Assembly: GCF_001941425.1 (NCBI RefSeq)
Contig: NZ_CP009244.1
Span: forward strand, 1,426,001-1,490,000
Direction of reading: 5' to 3'
Length of the DNA: 64,000 nt
Source of the DNA: Corynebacterium ammoniagenes DSM 20306
GTDB lineage: Bacteria > Actinomycetota > Actinomycetes > Mycobacteriales > Mycobacteriaceae
Part shown: piece by piece, positions 25,988-36,170 of the stretch
How the letters are laid out: each line of letters begins with the position of its first letter
Position numbering within the stretch: position 1 is the first letter of the stretch
Made by a program: the position numbers and the translations under genes
Notes under the pieces: generated by a model
Told to the model about the DNA's origin: nothing
What the model saw: the letters and a program-made list of their open reading frames with translations, nothing else
The model's database searches: none

Positions 25988-28015
25988 TTACTTACTATCG
26001 CTTTGAGTATAACGAGCCAAAGCCAATTTCGCGTTTTCCACAATGGTGCGCGCGATGTTTTCTGGGCCACTAACGCGGAGCCGGTCAGCATTGCTTAAAG
26101 CAAAGCGGACAAACCACGAATCCCTGCCAATTGGCATAGAACCCTCAATCCAGCCATTACGCGCAGTTTCTGCCAAAACAATGTCATGATATTCGGCCAA
26201 CCAGCTGGCATCTTCATGCAGAAGTAACGTCGCCTTTTCACTAGAACCAAAGCCAAATGGGTCTGTGGGATCGATCTCAGTGACCGCTGATTTGGGGGTG
26301 GCATCGATTTTCAGTACTTCAACGTCTCGCATCCGGTCCAAACGGAAAGTTCTTTGAGCATCCCGTGCTTCATCCCAAGCATTGAGGTAAAGCTCCGAAT
26401 CAGCAAGGAAGACCCGAACGGGATCTACCGTTCTTGAGGTCGATTCGTTTGAGCCCGGCGACCAATACTCAAAGCGGACCTTTCTATTCTCGTCGATCGC
26501 AGTGGCTAGCGATGCCTGGATCTTTGATTCTTCGGGTGGTGTTGTTGCCAAAGAATCATAAATACCTTCAGTCTTGGTATCCATAATCCCGCGAATCTTA
26601 GAGGCGGCGGACTGTACGGCTTGGGGATCAATAAGACCTGGCATTGACTCAAGCGATTCCAATGCCAACAACAACGCACTTGCCTCCGTGGGAGTCAAGC
26701 GTAGAGGCTTATCCATTCCCTGGCTGTCGATGATGTTCACCTTGCGAAAATCCCACGACAAATCGATGAGATCTTCGGTGTTTTGGGTTGCACCGGAGAC
26801 AAAAAGCGTGTTGAGCGCAGCCGTTAGCTCTTCATAGGTCATGTCTAAATCAGCAGCCGCTTCCATCATGGATTTATCCGGATGACGCCGAAAATATGGC
26901 AAGACATTAGTCAAACGCACGAGACGGTGAATGCGCGGGCCTAAAGCGGAAGTTTTCGGCGAGGTTGCTTCGCTCTCTTTGTCGTGGCGCCACTTTGTGG
27001 GGGTAGCATTCAAATCGACAAGATTGTCATCGAGTGCAGTGCGTGCGAGTTCAACGATGTCATGACGGATGTCGGCAGGACTTAAGACCTCTGCCGAATC
27101 GGCATAAGACAATGCCGTCCGCACCAGCCAATCTGAAGAGACGTTGCTCAGCACATAAGTGCCATCGCCCTTACCCTCGGCTTGCTCAATAAGTTCGTAG
27201 GCTTTATCGTCCTCCACCTGCAGAACCGCTGAGGTTTGGCTTCGCTGTAAAGCATCATTGACCAGAGTCTGCAATGACTCCTGAACTGGTGGATGCGTTG
27301 CTTTTTCCTCACGCGCTTTTACCTCCGATACACGGAGGATACGAAATACGCGTGGGGCGTCTTTGTGGACGTCGTAACCGACTAGGTACATGCGGTTGTG
27401 GTGGATGACCACTCCCCAAGGGTCCATGACTCGTCGCTCGGCTGCGACCCCTGGTTGACGTTTGTAATCAAAGGACATCCGCAGGCCATTGCGAATGATC
27501 GTGTTGATATCGCGGATGATGACCGGCTGCACCAACGTCATATCGGATACAGCGGCAAGCACTGGGCTTGGTTTATGCGCGCTGGTCGCTCCAGATGCTG
27601 CGAGCTTAGTCAGACCAGATTGCGAAAAAGCGCCCAGGCCGCCGGTATTCCCGAATCCCGCGGCGACGCTTAAGGCCATCGCCTCTTCTGGGGTGAACTG
27701 AATATCCGGCAGTGCATATTGTTCGGTGTGCAGTTGATAGTGAGTCAGCCCCGAAGAATCACGCGAATGCGAAATCGGAATGCCAGCATGCCGCAATGCC
27801 TGGACATCCCGACGCAGCGCCTTATCAAATGCCTCGTCAGACTTATCCTTATAGTCCTGAACGCTTCGACGAATCCACTCAGCCGTGCGTGTTGGATTAC
27901 CACCGCTGGTAGCAGCACCTAAAAGAGCTAAATATAAGCTGATGTGCCGTCCCAGTGCGACGTATTCTTGTCCGGCTGAGCCATCCATTGGCTTATCCGC
28001 TGAGCCAATTCCCAT
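25988..28015 (-). CDS. pafBC: fused PafB-PafC transcriptional activator
   Basis: A 675-residue protein built of two similar halves. Each half has an N-terminal helix-turn-helix region (about residues 20-95 and 360-435), a WYL domain (about 165-235, with RMYLVGYD; and about 515-585, with ELYLNAWD and QRTFRLDRM), and a WCX-like C-terminal extension. In mycobacteria PafB and PafC are separate proteins that together activate LexA-independent DNA damage genes, with single-stranded DNA as the proposed signal. Here both are one polypeptide, as I recall for Arthrobacter. It follows pafA by 44 bases on the same strand. Confidence 0.9.
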   Translation of the reverse strand: MGIGSADKPMDGSAGQEYVALGRHISLYLALLGAATSGGNPTRTAEWIRRSVQDYKDKSDEAFDKALRRDVQALRHAGIPISHSRDSSGLTHYQLHTEQYALPDIQFTPEEAMALSVAAGFGNTGGLGAFSQSGLTKLAASGATSAHKPSPVLAAVSDMTLVQPVIIRDINTIIRNGLRMSFDYKRQPGVAAERRVMDPWGVVIHHNRMYLVGYDVHKDAPRVFRILRVSEVKAREEKATHPPVQESLQTLVNDALQRSQTSAVLQVEDDKAYELIEQAEGKGDGTYVLSNVSSDWLVRTALSYADSAEVLSPADIRHDIVELARTALDDNLVDLNATPTKWRHDKESEATSPKTSALGPRIHRLVRLTNVLPYFRRHPDKSMMEAAADLDMTYEELTAALNTLFVSGATQNTEDLIDLSWDFRKVNIIDSQGMDKPLRLTPTEASALLLALESLESMPGLIDPQAVQSAASKIRGIMDTKTEGIYDSLATTPPEESKIQASLATAIDENRKVRFEYWSPGSNESTSRTVDPVRVFLADSELYLNAWDEARDAQRTFRLDRMRDVEVLKIDATPKSAVTEIDPTDPFGFGSSEKATLLLHEDASWLAEYHDIVLAETARNGWIEGSMPIGRDSWFVRFALSNADRLRVSGPENIARTIVENAKLALARYTQSDSK

Positions 28016-28059
28016 TCGGTGTGACCTTTCCGCTGAGGTTATAGCAGTCCCACTAACTA

Positions 28060-29499
28060 TTAATCGCGCTTATGTTCCACGATGTAGTCTATCAACCCAG
28101 CTAGGCGTTCATCCTCGGAAATGAATGGATCAGAAAATTCCACCACCTGTGGCTCCGGGCGATTAACCTTGAGCCGCGTCCAATCGACGGTGAAATCCGC
28201 ACCATACTTGCGAGATTCCACGAGGAATTCACCGCGCAACTTCGCGCGGGTCGTTTGCGGCGGAACCGAGACAGCTGCCTCGATTGCGCTGTCTTCTGTC
28301 CAGCGGGAAATCAACCCCTTGCGCATAAGCACGTCATACAGGCCGCGACCAGGCCGGATGTCATGGAAAGCCAAGTCAATCTGAGCCAGCTTGGGATGTG
28401 ACCAATCGCTTCCGAGACGCGCACGGTATTTCTCAAGCAACTCTTTTTTAATGACCCAATCGATTTCCGTGCTGACCTGAGAAAAATCCTGAGTGCGAAT
28501 GGCTTCTAAGGTGCGCTTCCATAAATCCACGACCTTAGCCAGTTCAGCTGTTGGGGTGCCTTCATCCGGCCGGTGCTCTAACCACGCCTCTGCACGTTGG
28601 CACAGCACAGTCTGTATTTCTAATGCGGTCATGACTGACTGGGACGTGGTGGCATCGACAAGCTGTACTTGCGTCTGCCCCGTGGGGTCTAGGGAAATAT
28701 CGCGAATATGCGCAATCGGATCCTCTACTTCCAAGGAAGGAAGATCGAACTCCGCTTCAATCATTTCCAGCATGAGCACGGTGGCGCCGACTTTCAACGC
28801 AAACGTCGGTTCGGCCATATTCGAGTCCCCGACGATGACATGCATGCGCCGGAAACGAGAAGAATCCCCGTGAGGTTCATCGCGGGTATTGATAATGGGG
28901 CGCGAACGCGTCGTAGCCGACGAAACCCCTTCCCACACCTGGTCAGCGCGCTGCGAGAGCACAAAGCGCGCTGGAGTTGTCGCCTTTTCCGGGCTGATCA
29001 TGCCCGCGCCGCAGATCAGCTGACGGGTAATCATAAACGGCATCAACTTCCGGGATATTTCCCGCAAGACCATGTGCCGAGAGATCAAGTAATTTTCGTG
29101 GCAACCATAGGAATTGCCCTGACTATCCACATTGTTTTTAAACAAGATGAGAGACTTGGCCAACCCCATGTCGCGCAGCGTCTTTTCGGCCTTTACCGCT
29201 AAGTCGTTGACGATGGCATCCCCGGCCCGTTCATAGTTCAGCAACTGGGTAAGGCGATCGCACTCCCCCGTTGCAATTTCGGGATGAGAGCCTACATCCA
29301 AATACAGACGAGAAGCATTATCCGTAAAGATATTGGTGGCTTGATGCTTTTCGACGACGGGACGGAACAGCTCCCGCGCTACTTCATCGGGTGTGAGCTG
29401 GCGCTGATGGGGCTCGGCTAAAGCCGTGATGCCATATTCGGTTTCTATGCCCATGATACGGCGGGCATAGACCGGGGATTTTTGTCTCTGGAAATTCAT
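28060..29499 (-). CDS. pafA: Pup--protein ligase
   Basis: Links the C-terminal Glu of Pup to substrate lysines through an isopeptide bond with ATP. The 479-residue protein has the carboxylate-amine ligase fold signatures MGIETEYGIT near residue 16 (catalytic Glu cluster), RLYLDVGSHPE (the catalytic Asp region), LILFKNNVDSQGNSYGCHENYL, and TRDEPH further on. Length is standard. ATG 29499 lies 6 bases after the pup stop, so pup and pafA are translationally close. In M. tuberculosis the prcB-prcA proteasome genes sit between these two; here nothing does. Confidence 0.95.
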   Translation of the reverse strand: MNFQRQKSPVYARRIMGIETEYGITALAEPHQRQLTPDEVARELFRPVVEKHQATNIFTDNASRLYLDVGSHPEIATGECDRLTQLLNYERAGDAIVNDLAVKAEKTLRDMGLAKSLILFKNNVDSQGNSYGCHENYLISRHMVLREISRKLMPFMITRQLICGAGMISPEKATTPARFVLSQRADQVWEGVSSATTRSRPIINTRDEPHGDSSRFRRMHVIVGDSNMAEPTFALKVGATVLMLEMIEAEFDLPSLEVEDPIAHIRDISLDPTGQTQVQLVDATTSQSVMTALEIQTVLCQRAEAWLEHRPDEGTPTAELAKVVDLWKRTLEAIRTQDFSQVSTEIDWVIKKELLEKYRARLGSDWSHPKLAQIDLAFHDIRPGRGLYDVLMRKGLISRWTEDSAIEAAVSVPPQTTRAKLRGEFLVESRKYGADFTVDWTRLKVNRPEPQVVEFSDPFISEDERLAGLIDYIVEHKRD

Positions 29500-29505
29500 G
29501 AGCCC

Positions 29506-29697
29506 TTACTGACCGCCCTTTTGGACGTACGAGCTCACATACTCCTCTGCATTGGACTCGAGCAAGCCATCAATCTCATCCAATAAATCATCCGTGCCCG
29601 TGGTATTAATTTGTACTTGGCCAGCAGCCTGTACGTCATCGTCATCCGAATTATCTCCGGAGCCGGAACCTTGAACCTGTGATTGTTTATTAGACAT
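29506..29697 (-). CDS. pup: prokaryotic ubiquitin-like protein Pup
   Basis: A 63-residue, acidic, intrinsically disordered modifier. The C-terminal part has the ARC-binding coiled-coil helix (DDLLDEIDGLLESNAEEYV) and the end SYVQKGGQ. Because the last residue is Gln, Dop must deamidate it to Glu before ligation. AAGGAG is 6-7 bases before the ATG. Middle gene of the arc-dop-pup-pafA series. N-terminal residues are S/N/D/Q rich. Confidence 0.96.
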   Translation of the reverse strand: MSNKQSQVQGSGSGDNSDDDDVQAAGQVQINTTGTDDLLDEIDGLLESNAEEYVSSYVQKGGQ

Positions 29698-29742
29698 TAT
29701 TTCTCCTTAATACGTGCTCATTGAAGTGCTTAATTTGAGCCC

Positions 29743-31311
29743 CTAATGTCGTACTCTAATCGGTTTAATTGTCCGCTGTATAGCAATTCCCTGCTCTTCC
29801 AGCTGCTTTACCAGCTCGGAGACCGAGGAAGAAGAATCAATCAACTCTCCTACCTCGTCCTGGTTGAAGCGGTCTACATCGTCAAAGCGAATGTGTGCCA
29901 GGGAGGAGGTGGTATCAGCACCATCTTTGTTTTGATGTTCCTGCACCGACATCATTTGCCAGTTCGTGGCTAGAACGTCCTTGCCGAACTTCTCCGTTAC
30001 GCGGCCGCGGAAATAGGCGCGAGAATCTGACGGCGGAGCAGTCTTTGCCGCGTCGATGACTTCCTTGTCAACCAAGGTTCGCATCTGGCCCTTGCGTACT
30101 AAGGCGTGGTAGAGCGACTTGGCAGGGTCAATATCGGTGTACTGCAAGTCGATCAAAGCCAGCTTGGGATCATCTAACCCGACACCGCGATCAATAAAGC
30201 CCTTGATGAGGCGATATTTGGCGACCCAGTCCAGCAAGTGGGCGGCGGACATGGGGTCATCGGCAAGCAAGCTAGTTACTTCATCCCATGCCTCAAGGAC
30301 CTTTTCGTCAACGTCGGTGTCAGCGTGTACGCGCTCGCGATAGATCGCTAAAATCTCCAGCGCGGTCAGCTCACGGCCATCGTGAAGCTGCAGCTTATGG
30401 CGTAGCGTGAGATCCCTGCTGACTTTCTTGATTTCTGCAACGGGGTCCGCGAGTCGGAGATCGCTAAAATCTACACCCTTTTCAATCGCGTCAAGCACCA
30501 TCGATGTCATGCCGAGCTTTAACAGGTTCGAGGTCTGCGACATATTGGCATCGCCCACAATCACGTGCAGGCGGCCCCACTTTTCCGCATTCGCATGCGG
30601 CTCATCGCGGGTGTTGATAATGCCGCGATTCAACGTGGTTTCCAGGGTGATTTCCTGCTCCATGTAATCCGCGCGCTGCGAAATCTGAAAGCCTGGTTCC
30701 GAGCTATCCTGCTCTAAGCCCACGCGGCCAGCACCGGTGACCACGATGCGGGAGACGAAGAAAGGAATCAGCGTCTGGGCTAGAACCTCAAAATCAGTCT
30801 CGCGCGAATACTGATAGTTTTCATGCGAGCCATATGATGCGCCTTTGCCGTCGACGTTGTTTTTATAGAACTTCAATGGCGGGCAGGGCTCATTATTGGC
30901 GAGCACTGACCTATTTTCCTTGGTCAGCGCAGCAACTGCGGCACCGGCATCGAGCAAAACCCCATCGCCAGCAGCGTCATAGACCATGGCATCCCACGCA
31001 TTGGAGCACTCCGGTGAAGAGTATTCCGGGTGCGCATGATCCACATAAAAGCGCGCGCCCGCTGGAGTAATCACGTTTGCCACGCCAATGGCATTGGGAT
31101 CCACAACCGGCACGGTGCTGTAGCGCTTTAAGTCAAAGCCGCGCATATCCCGCAAGGGATGTTCCTCGGCAAAGTCCCAGCGCGACCTAGCCGTTGTAAA
31201 CATCGCACCGTAGGCGACCACCGCGTGGGTGGAGGTAATAATCGGCGAAAGCTCCGGCCAGTCCGGGGTGGAAATACCGTACTCGGTTTCGGTGCCTAGG
31301 AAACGTGCCAT
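29743..31311 (-). CDS. dop: Pup deamidase/depupylase
   Basis: Converts Pup-Gln to Pup-Glu and removes Pup from modified proteins. The 522-residue protein is a PafA relative with [11 protein letters not shown] at the start, an additional Dop-type loop at about residues 30-60 ([23 protein letters not shown]), [36 protein letters not shown] and TRDEPHA. Both the loop and length separate it from PafA. Its start overlaps the arc stop by 16 bases, and pup follows 45 bases later. Confidence 0.95.
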   Translation of the reverse strand: MARFLGTETEYGISTPDWPELSPIITSTHAVVAYGAMFTTARSRWDFAEEHPLRDMRGFDLKRYSTVPVVDPNAIGVANVITPAGARFYVDHAHPEYSSPECSNAWDAMVYDAAGDGVLLDAGAAVAALTKENRSVLANNEPCPPLKFYKNNVDGKGASYGSHENYQYSRETDFEVLAQTLIPFFVSRIVVTGAGRVGLEQDSSEPGFQISQRADYMEQEITLETTLNRGIINTRDEPHANAEKWGRLHVIVGDANMSQTSNLLKLGMTSMVLDAIEKGVDFSDLRLADPVAEIKKVSRDLTLRHKLQLHDGRELTALEILAIYRERVHADTDVDEKVLEAWDEVTSLLADDPMSAAHLLDWVAKYRLIKGFIDRGVGLDDPKLALIDLQYTDIDPAKSLYHALVRKGQMRTLVDKEVIDAAKTAPPSDSRAYFRGRVTEKFGKDVLATNWQMMSVQEHQNKDGADTTSSLAHIRFDDVDRFNQDEVGELIDSSSSVSELVKQLEEQGIAIQRTIKPIRVRH

Positions 31312-32897
31312 GTAGAACTCCTAAAACCTAAAAACTCAATCTGCACAATTTGCTGACCTTGGCCTAAAGTGCCGCCGGAACCACCATCGATGGTCTTGAC
31401 CCACTCATCGGCATTTGTCGTGGTGGGCAGGTGCTCACTTTCCGCCTGCTCGGCAGCGATAGCCAGCGAAAGGTGCGAGCGGTCAATGCCCTGCGGCGAG
31501 TCTGGATTTTGCAACGAGTCTTTGATCGCAAGCTTCTTCGCCCGCGACATGATGTTGGCAATCATGGCACCCGAGACAAAGTCCCGGTAATGCAAGACGC
31601 GGTCGGACCCATCGGCAAAATGGACGCGGACAAACGGCCGGTCCCCGAAGAGTTCTTCGGTAGCAAACTCAATGAGTTCCTCACGCTCGCCTTGGTGCGG
31701 AATATCTTCTGGGAAGTGCGAGTCAAAGATATCTTTCGCGCCCTGCTTGTTCGGGCGATTAACGCGCACCTTAATGTCCAAGCGGCCAGGACGCATGATG
31801 GCCGGATCGATCAGCTCATCACGGTTGGTTGCGCCGATGATGATGACGTTGTCGAGCTTTTCCACGCCGTCGAGCTCAGTGAGCAACTGCGGCACCACGG
31901 TAGTTTCCATATCGGAAGAGACACCAGAACCGCGGGTGCGGAAGATTGATTCCATCTCATCGAAGAAGATGATGACCGGACGGTTGGGCGAGATCGCCGC
32001 CAACTCACGCGCGCGTTCAAAAATTAGCCGAATGCGGCGCTCGGTTTCACCCACATATTTATTTAATAGCTCTGGGCCTTTGACATTGAGGAAATAAGAA
32101 GAACTCTCCTCCCCCATTTGTTGCGCCAAAGAATTAGCTACAGCCTTAGCAATCAGCGTCTTACCGCAGCCAGGAGGTCCATAGAGCAAGACACCCTTGG
32201 GTGGGCTCAGCGCATAATCGCGGTAGAGCTCAGGGTGTAGGAAAGGCAGTTCCACAGAGTCGCGAATCTGCGAGATCTGTGCGTCCAATCCGCCGATGTC
32301 CTCAAATGAGACATCGGGGATTTCTTCCAGCTGCAGCTGGGAGACTTCCGTTTTATGAACGTGTTCTAAGATGATGCCGGCTCGGTTATCCACCAACACC
32401 GTATCGCCCGAGCGCACCGAGTCGCGCAAATGCTCAGCGATGATAGCGATTGATTCCTCATTATTTCCACCGAGAATCACCGCGCGATCCGAACCGATTC
32501 TTTCGGTAATCGTGGCCAGTTGGCCGTCGCGGGAAAAGCCACAGCCTTCCACCACGATGGCGCCTTCACCCAAGCGCACTAATTGTCCGACAACTAAAGA
32601 GCCCGGTTCCACTTGCGGGGAAATCTTTAAACGCATGGGTCGGTTATTGGTATAAACCTCCGCGTCGCGCCGCGAGTCATGCGGGCGGCCGGAATAGCCC
32701 AAGAAGATGCCGTAGGTAGAGGCGGGTTCGGCTAATTCGTTGACATCCGCTGCCATTTGTTGGAGCTTATTGCGGGAATCTTGCAACAACGAGGCAAGTG
32801 AAGAATTGCGTTCACTAAGCTTACGCACCTGAACGCGCAATTCACTCGCGTTGTGGGCGTCCACATTCTTTGCTTGGTCTCGGTTGGATTGTGACAT
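31296..32897 (-). CDS. arc: Mpa/ARC proteasome-type AAA+ ATPase without the proteasome-docking tail
   Basis: Hexameric unfoldase that recognises Pup. The 533-residue protein has an N-terminal coiled coil (about residues 15-55) for Pup binding, two OB domains (about 60-180), and one AAA domain with Walker A GPPGCGKT at 240-247, Walker [10 protein letters not shown] and sensor/arginine-finger region [20 protein letters not shown]. In species with a 20S proteasome the C-terminus ends in GQYL for docking; here it ends STWHVS. In C. glutamicum ARC is reported to unfold pupylated ferritin to free iron without a proteasome. Overlaps dop by 16 bases. Confidence 0.94.
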   Translation of the reverse strand: MSQSNRDQAKNVDAHNASELRVQVRKLSERNSSLASLLQDSRNKLQQMAADVNELAEPASTYGIFLGYSGRPHDSRRDAEVYTNNRPMRLKISPQVEPGSLVVGQLVRLGEGAIVVEGCGFSRDGQLATITERIGSDRAVILGGNNEESIAIIAEHLRDSVRSGDTVLVDNRAGIILEHVHKTEVSQLQLEEIPDVSFEDIGGLDAQISQIRDSVELPFLHPELYRDYALSPPKGVLLYGPPGCGKTLIAKAVANSLAQQMGEESSSYFLNVKGPELLNKYVGETERRIRLIFERARELAAISPNRPVIIFFDEMESIFRTRGSGVSSDMETTVVPQLLTELDGVEKLDNVIIIGATNRDELIDPAIMRPGRLDIKVRVNRPNKQGAKDIFDSHFPEDIPHQGEREELIEFATEELFGDRPFVRVHFADGSDRVLHYRDFVSGAMIANIMSRAKKLAIKDSLQNPDSPQGIDRSHLSLAIAAEQAESEHLPTTTNADEWVKTIDGGSGGTLGQGQQIVQIEFLGFRSSTWHVS

Positions 32898-32988
32898 GAG
32901 TCCACCTTAGCGCTTCAAGTAACGCCCGCGTCCAACACCACCCTAATTAAGATTAGGCGACGCTTAGCTAAAAGCTAGCAAGCTTCGC

Positions 32989-33825
32989 TTAACGACGAGC
33001 GCGTCGCTTCACAGCTGGAGGTGTTACTCCATCGGCCAGACGGCGGGTCCAGATCAAAAATGCCGTGTGGGCGTTCATGCGGTGCTCGGGACGGGTGGCC
33101 AGTCCCTCGACCTTCCAGTCGCGGACCAAAGACTCCCAAGCGCGTGGTTCGGTAAAGCACTCCAACTCGCGCAGGCCTTCCATGACCTTCATCAGCTGCG
33201 GGACCGTGGCCACATAGGTCATAAATACCCCGCCCGGGATGAGCAGGTCGCGTACGGTTTCCAAATGCTCCCACGGCTCGAGCATGTCCAAGATGATGCG
33301 GTCGACGGGGCCGCCGAGGTCTTCCTGGGTCACATCGCCTAGATCACCTAGTCGCGGTGACCACCACTCGGGCTTGCTGCCAAAGTATTCTTCGACGTTA
33401 TTTTCTGCGAATTCTAGGTGGTCCTCGCGGATTTCATAGGAAAAGACGTGTCCCTCTGGCCCTACGGCACGCAGCAAAGTCATGGACAACGCACCGGAGC
33501 CGGCACCGGCCTCAAGCACCCGCGCGCCCATGAAAATATCGCCTTCCACCAGAATCTGCGCGGAGTCTTTGGGGTAAATAACCGCTGCACCACGTGGCAT
33601 CGATAGCACGTGGTCGACCATGAGGTGGCGGAAAAGTAGGAAATCCGATCCCAGCGTGGAGGTGACCACGGAACCTTCGTCCATGCCAACAATCTGCGAG
33701 TGCTCGATGATGCCACGGTGCGAGTGGAACTTCACGCCTTCTTCCAGAACCAAGGTGTAGTGACGCCGCTTGGCATCGGTAAGCTGCACGCGGTCACCGT
33801 ACTGAAATGGACCGGAATAAGGCAT
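32989..33825 (-). CDS. trmI: tRNA (adenine-58-N1)-methyltransferase TrmI
   Basis: SAM-dependent enzyme that makes m1A58 in tRNAs (homotetramer). The 278-residue protein has the N-terminal beta domain (GDRVQLTDAKRRHYT), motif I VLEAGAGSGALSMTLL, an acidic ribose-binding residue in SYEIREDH, and the active-site Asp in IILDMLEPWEHL. AGGAGAT precedes the ATG at 33825, so the longer frame (from 33849) is not used. The gene stands upstream of arc in the same orientation, as in mycobacteria. Confidence 0.92.
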   Translation of the reverse strand: MPYSGPFQYGDRVQLTDAKRRHYTLVLEEGVKFHSHRGIIEHSQIVGMDEGSVVTSTLGSDFLLFRHLMVDHVLSMPRGAAVIYPKDSAQILVEGDIFMGARVLEAGAGSGALSMTLLRAVGPEGHVFSYEIREDHLEFAENNVEEYFGSKPEWWSPRLGDLGDVTQEDLGGPVDRIILDMLEPWEHLETVRDLLIPGGVFMTYVATVPQLMKVMEGLRELECFTEPRAWESLVRDWKVEGLATRPEHRMNAHTAFLIWTRRLADGVTPPAVKRRARR

Positions 33826-33891
33826 CTGGGATCTCCTCTTCAACCGCAAAGGTTGGGTAGCTAATTAATATAAACGCTCGATCAGTAACTT

Positions 33892-35142
33892 TTAACCCAC
33901 CAAGTATGCCTCAAGCGCATCGATCATCCATAGTTGGTCCTGCACGCCCACCAACTCACGGGCCGAGTGCATGGATAACAGTGGGACGCCGACATCCACG
34001 GTGTCAATACCCAGTCGGGTGGCTGTAATCGGACCAATGGTGCTGCCGCACGGCACCGCGTTATTTCCTACAAAGCGTTGCACCGGGACATTAGCGCGCT
34101 CACAGGCAGATTCCCACAGGTGGATCGAGGCGGCATCGGAGGCATAGCGCTGGTTTGCGTTGATCTTGGTCACCGGCCCCTTACCAATCAGTGGATGGTG
34201 GGTGGGGTCATGCTTGCCCACATAATTCGGGTGCACGCTGTGCGCGGCATCGGCAGAGACGCATGAAGAACGCGCGTAGATCTGACGGCGCTCTTCTTGA
34301 TTCTTTCCAAGCGCGCCAGCCGTGCGCGTCAGAACGTCTTCCAAAATGGGGCCGGCTGCGCCATAACGTGATGAGGATCCGACTTCTTCGTGATCGAATG
34401 CAGACAGAACCAAAACATCGTTGCCAGAGTAATTTTCTACCGCGGCAAGCATGGCCTTAAGGCTTGCCCAGACAGAAGACAGGTTATCCATGCGGCCAGC
34501 GGCAACAAACTTGTGTCCGGCGCCAAAGACTTCCCCGCGCTGGGCATCGACGGTGACCAAGTTATACGAGGAGATCTCCGCGGCATCAACATTGAGGTTC
34601 TCCGCTAGTACTTGCGCGAAGGAGACCTCATCTTCTTCCAGCGCCACAATAGGTTGGACGTGGACCTGACGGTCTGGGTCGAAGTTCTTCTCGCGGTAGA
34701 GGTGGATAGCCAAATTCGGAATGCGCACCAACGCACCGGTATCGACCAACCGCCGGGTGCCATCTTTCAAGACCACTTGGCCGGCGAGTTTGAGCTCCCG
34801 GTCGAACCAGGTGTGCAGGATTGGTCCGCCATAGACCTCTACTGCCAGCTGCGACCATCCAACGTTGTGAAAATCGGGGTTGGGCTTGACCATAAAGCCC
34901 GGGGAGTCGGTATGAGAACCGATGATTTTGAATCCACCAGTAAAGTTCTCCGGCACAAACCACGCCATCACTGCCCCACCGCGCACCATGACATGCCCAC
35001 CAGGTGTGGCCGGCCATTGCTGCGTTTCATCCACGCGGTCAAAGCCAGCTTCTTCCAAACGGGAAGCTACGTTTTCAGCCGCGTGATATGAACTGGGTGA
35101 TTGCTCGATGAAGTCAATAAAATCCGCAATGCTATTTTCCAT
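33892..35142 (-). CDS. M18-family aminopeptidase
   Basis: Cytosolic metallo-aminopeptidase of about 416 residues (aspartyl aminopeptidase group). Zinc ligands and catalytic residues are visible: His/Asp in GSHTDSPGF, the Glu pair in FDHEEVGSSSRYG, Asp in AGRMDNLSS and His in LSMHSARELVG. The beginning DFIDFIEQSPSSYHAAENV is characteristic of the family. Two starts are possible, ATG 35142 or GTG 35151; the ribosome binding site does not decide. Divergent from the RecB-like gene and followed by trmI. Confidence 0.9.
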   Translation of the reverse strand: MENSIADFIDFIEQSPSSYHAAENVASRLEEAGFDRVDETQQWPATPGGHVMVRGGAVMAWFVPENFTGGFKIIGSHTDSPGFMVKPNPDFHNVGWSQLAVEVYGGPILHTWFDRELKLAGQVVLKDGTRRLVDTGALVRIPNLAIHLYREKNFDPDRQVHVQPIVALEEDEVSFAQVLAENLNVDAAEISSYNLVTVDAQRGEVFGAGHKFVAAGRMDNLSSVWASLKAMLAAVENYSGNDVLVLSAFDHEEVGSSSRYGAAGPILEDVLTRTAGALGKNQEERRQIYARSSCVSADAAHSVHPNYVGKHDPTHHPLIGKGPVTKINANQRYASDAASIHLWESACERANVPVQRFVGNNAVPCGSTIGPITATRLGIDTVDVGVPLLSMHSARELVGVQDQLWMIDALEAYLVG

Positions 35143-35188
35143 ACCCTCCACTGTGCCATTTCTTGTGCCGCGTTAAGCTTGAGACACC

Positions 35189-36073
35189 ATGAACTCTCCC
35201 CATCCTTTTACTTCTAGCTCGACTCCTGCCTCGGAAGAGGCAGGCCAGGATGCATCGTCTAGCATCAAGCGCCGGCCACTTGCGTTGTCTCCCTCGCGCG
35301 CCAGTGACTACAAGCAGTGCCCGTTGTTGTACCGCTTGCGTGCCATTGATCGGTTGCCAGAGCCCAAGACCATCGCGCAGGTTAAAGGCACTTTGGTCCA
35401 CGCGGCATTAGAAAAGACGCATGAACTACCGCGCGCTGAACGGACCTATCCGCGCGCGGTAAAATTTCTCAAGCCCGAGTGGGAAAAAATGTGCGCCGAT
35501 GATGCAGAACTTGTGGAGCTGGTACCACATGATCAGACCTTAGACTTCCTGATCGAAGCTCGCGATCTGGTCAAAGGGTATTTCCAGATGGAAAATCCGC
35601 AAGGTTTTGATGCCAAGGCCGTGGAAATGTATGTGGATACGGTCTTGCCCAACCAGGTTCCTGTCCGTGGTTTTATTGACCGCGTTGATGAAGCACCCAC
35701 GGGCGAAGTGCGGGTAGTCGACTATAAAACGGGTAAGAAACCCCGGCCACAATACGCACACGACGCGCAGTTCCAGATGCGCTTTTATGCCCTAGTATAT
35801 TGGCGCATTCACGGCGTTATCCCCGCTCAACTGCGCCTGATGTACTTGAAGGTCTTTGATTCCATGTTTTTGATGCCCTCGCGCGAAGAGCTGGAATACT
35901 TTGAGCGCGACTTGGGCACCTTATGGGCCAAGATTGAAGGCGATGGCAAAGAGGGCATTTTCCGCCCGAAAAAGTCCAAGCTGTGCGGCTGGTGCTCATT
36001 CCAGGAGCTGTGCCCAGCATTCGGTGGCACTCCCCCAGAATATCCCGGCTGGCCAGGCTCGACGGCAGATTAG
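35189..36073 (+). CDS. RecB-family PD-(D/E)XK nuclease with iron-sulfur cysteines
   Basis: A 294-residue protein of the RecB/Cas4-like exonuclease family, seen next to trmI in mycobacteria as well. The nuclease motifs are His in KGTLVHAALE, Asp in GFIDRVDE and the catalytic pair in VRVVDYKTGKK; QFQMRFYALVYW is the QxxxY helix. A cysteine in YKQCPLLY plus C-x2-C-x5-C at the end (LCGWCSFQELC) form a typical [4Fe-4S] cluster site. No cas genes or CRISPR lie near, so a role in DNA repair is more likely than adaptation. The first 30 residues are S/E-rich and disordered. Confidence 0.88.
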   Translation: MNSPHPFTSSSTPASEEAGQDASSSIKRRPLALSPSRASDYKQCPLLYRLRAIDRLPEPKTIAQVKGTLVHAALEKTHELPRAERTYPRAVKFLKPEWEKMCADDAELVELVPHDQTLDFLIEARDLVKGYFQMENPQGFDAKAVEMYVDTVLPNQVPVRGFIDRVDEAPTGEVRVVDYKTGKKPRPQYAHDAQFQMRFYALVYWRIHGVIPAQLRLMYLKVFDSMFLMPSREELEYFERDLGTLWAKIEGDGKEGIFRPKKSKLCGWCSFQELCPAFGGTPPEYPGWPGSTAD

Positions 36074-36090
36074 CTTGTCGATGCAGACAC

Positions 36091-36122
36091 CCCGCCGATC
36101 CACACAATGAATTCTCGGCGGG
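36091..36122. terminator. hairpin between the RecB-like gene and fhs
   Basis: 8-bp perfect GC stem (36091-36098 with 36115-36122) and a 16-base loop between convergent genes; no T-run, so moderate support. Confidence 0.45.
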
Positions 36123-36170
36123 ATGTGCGCTCGGCGCGGTGCTCGCTACAGCTGCGTGGAAACTAGCGAA

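Noticed and set aside
35189..36073. Cas4 adaptation nuclease
   Set aside because: Motifs and cysteines are shared with Cas4, but there are no cas genes or repeats, and the position beside trmI fits the ordinary RecB-like housekeeping family.
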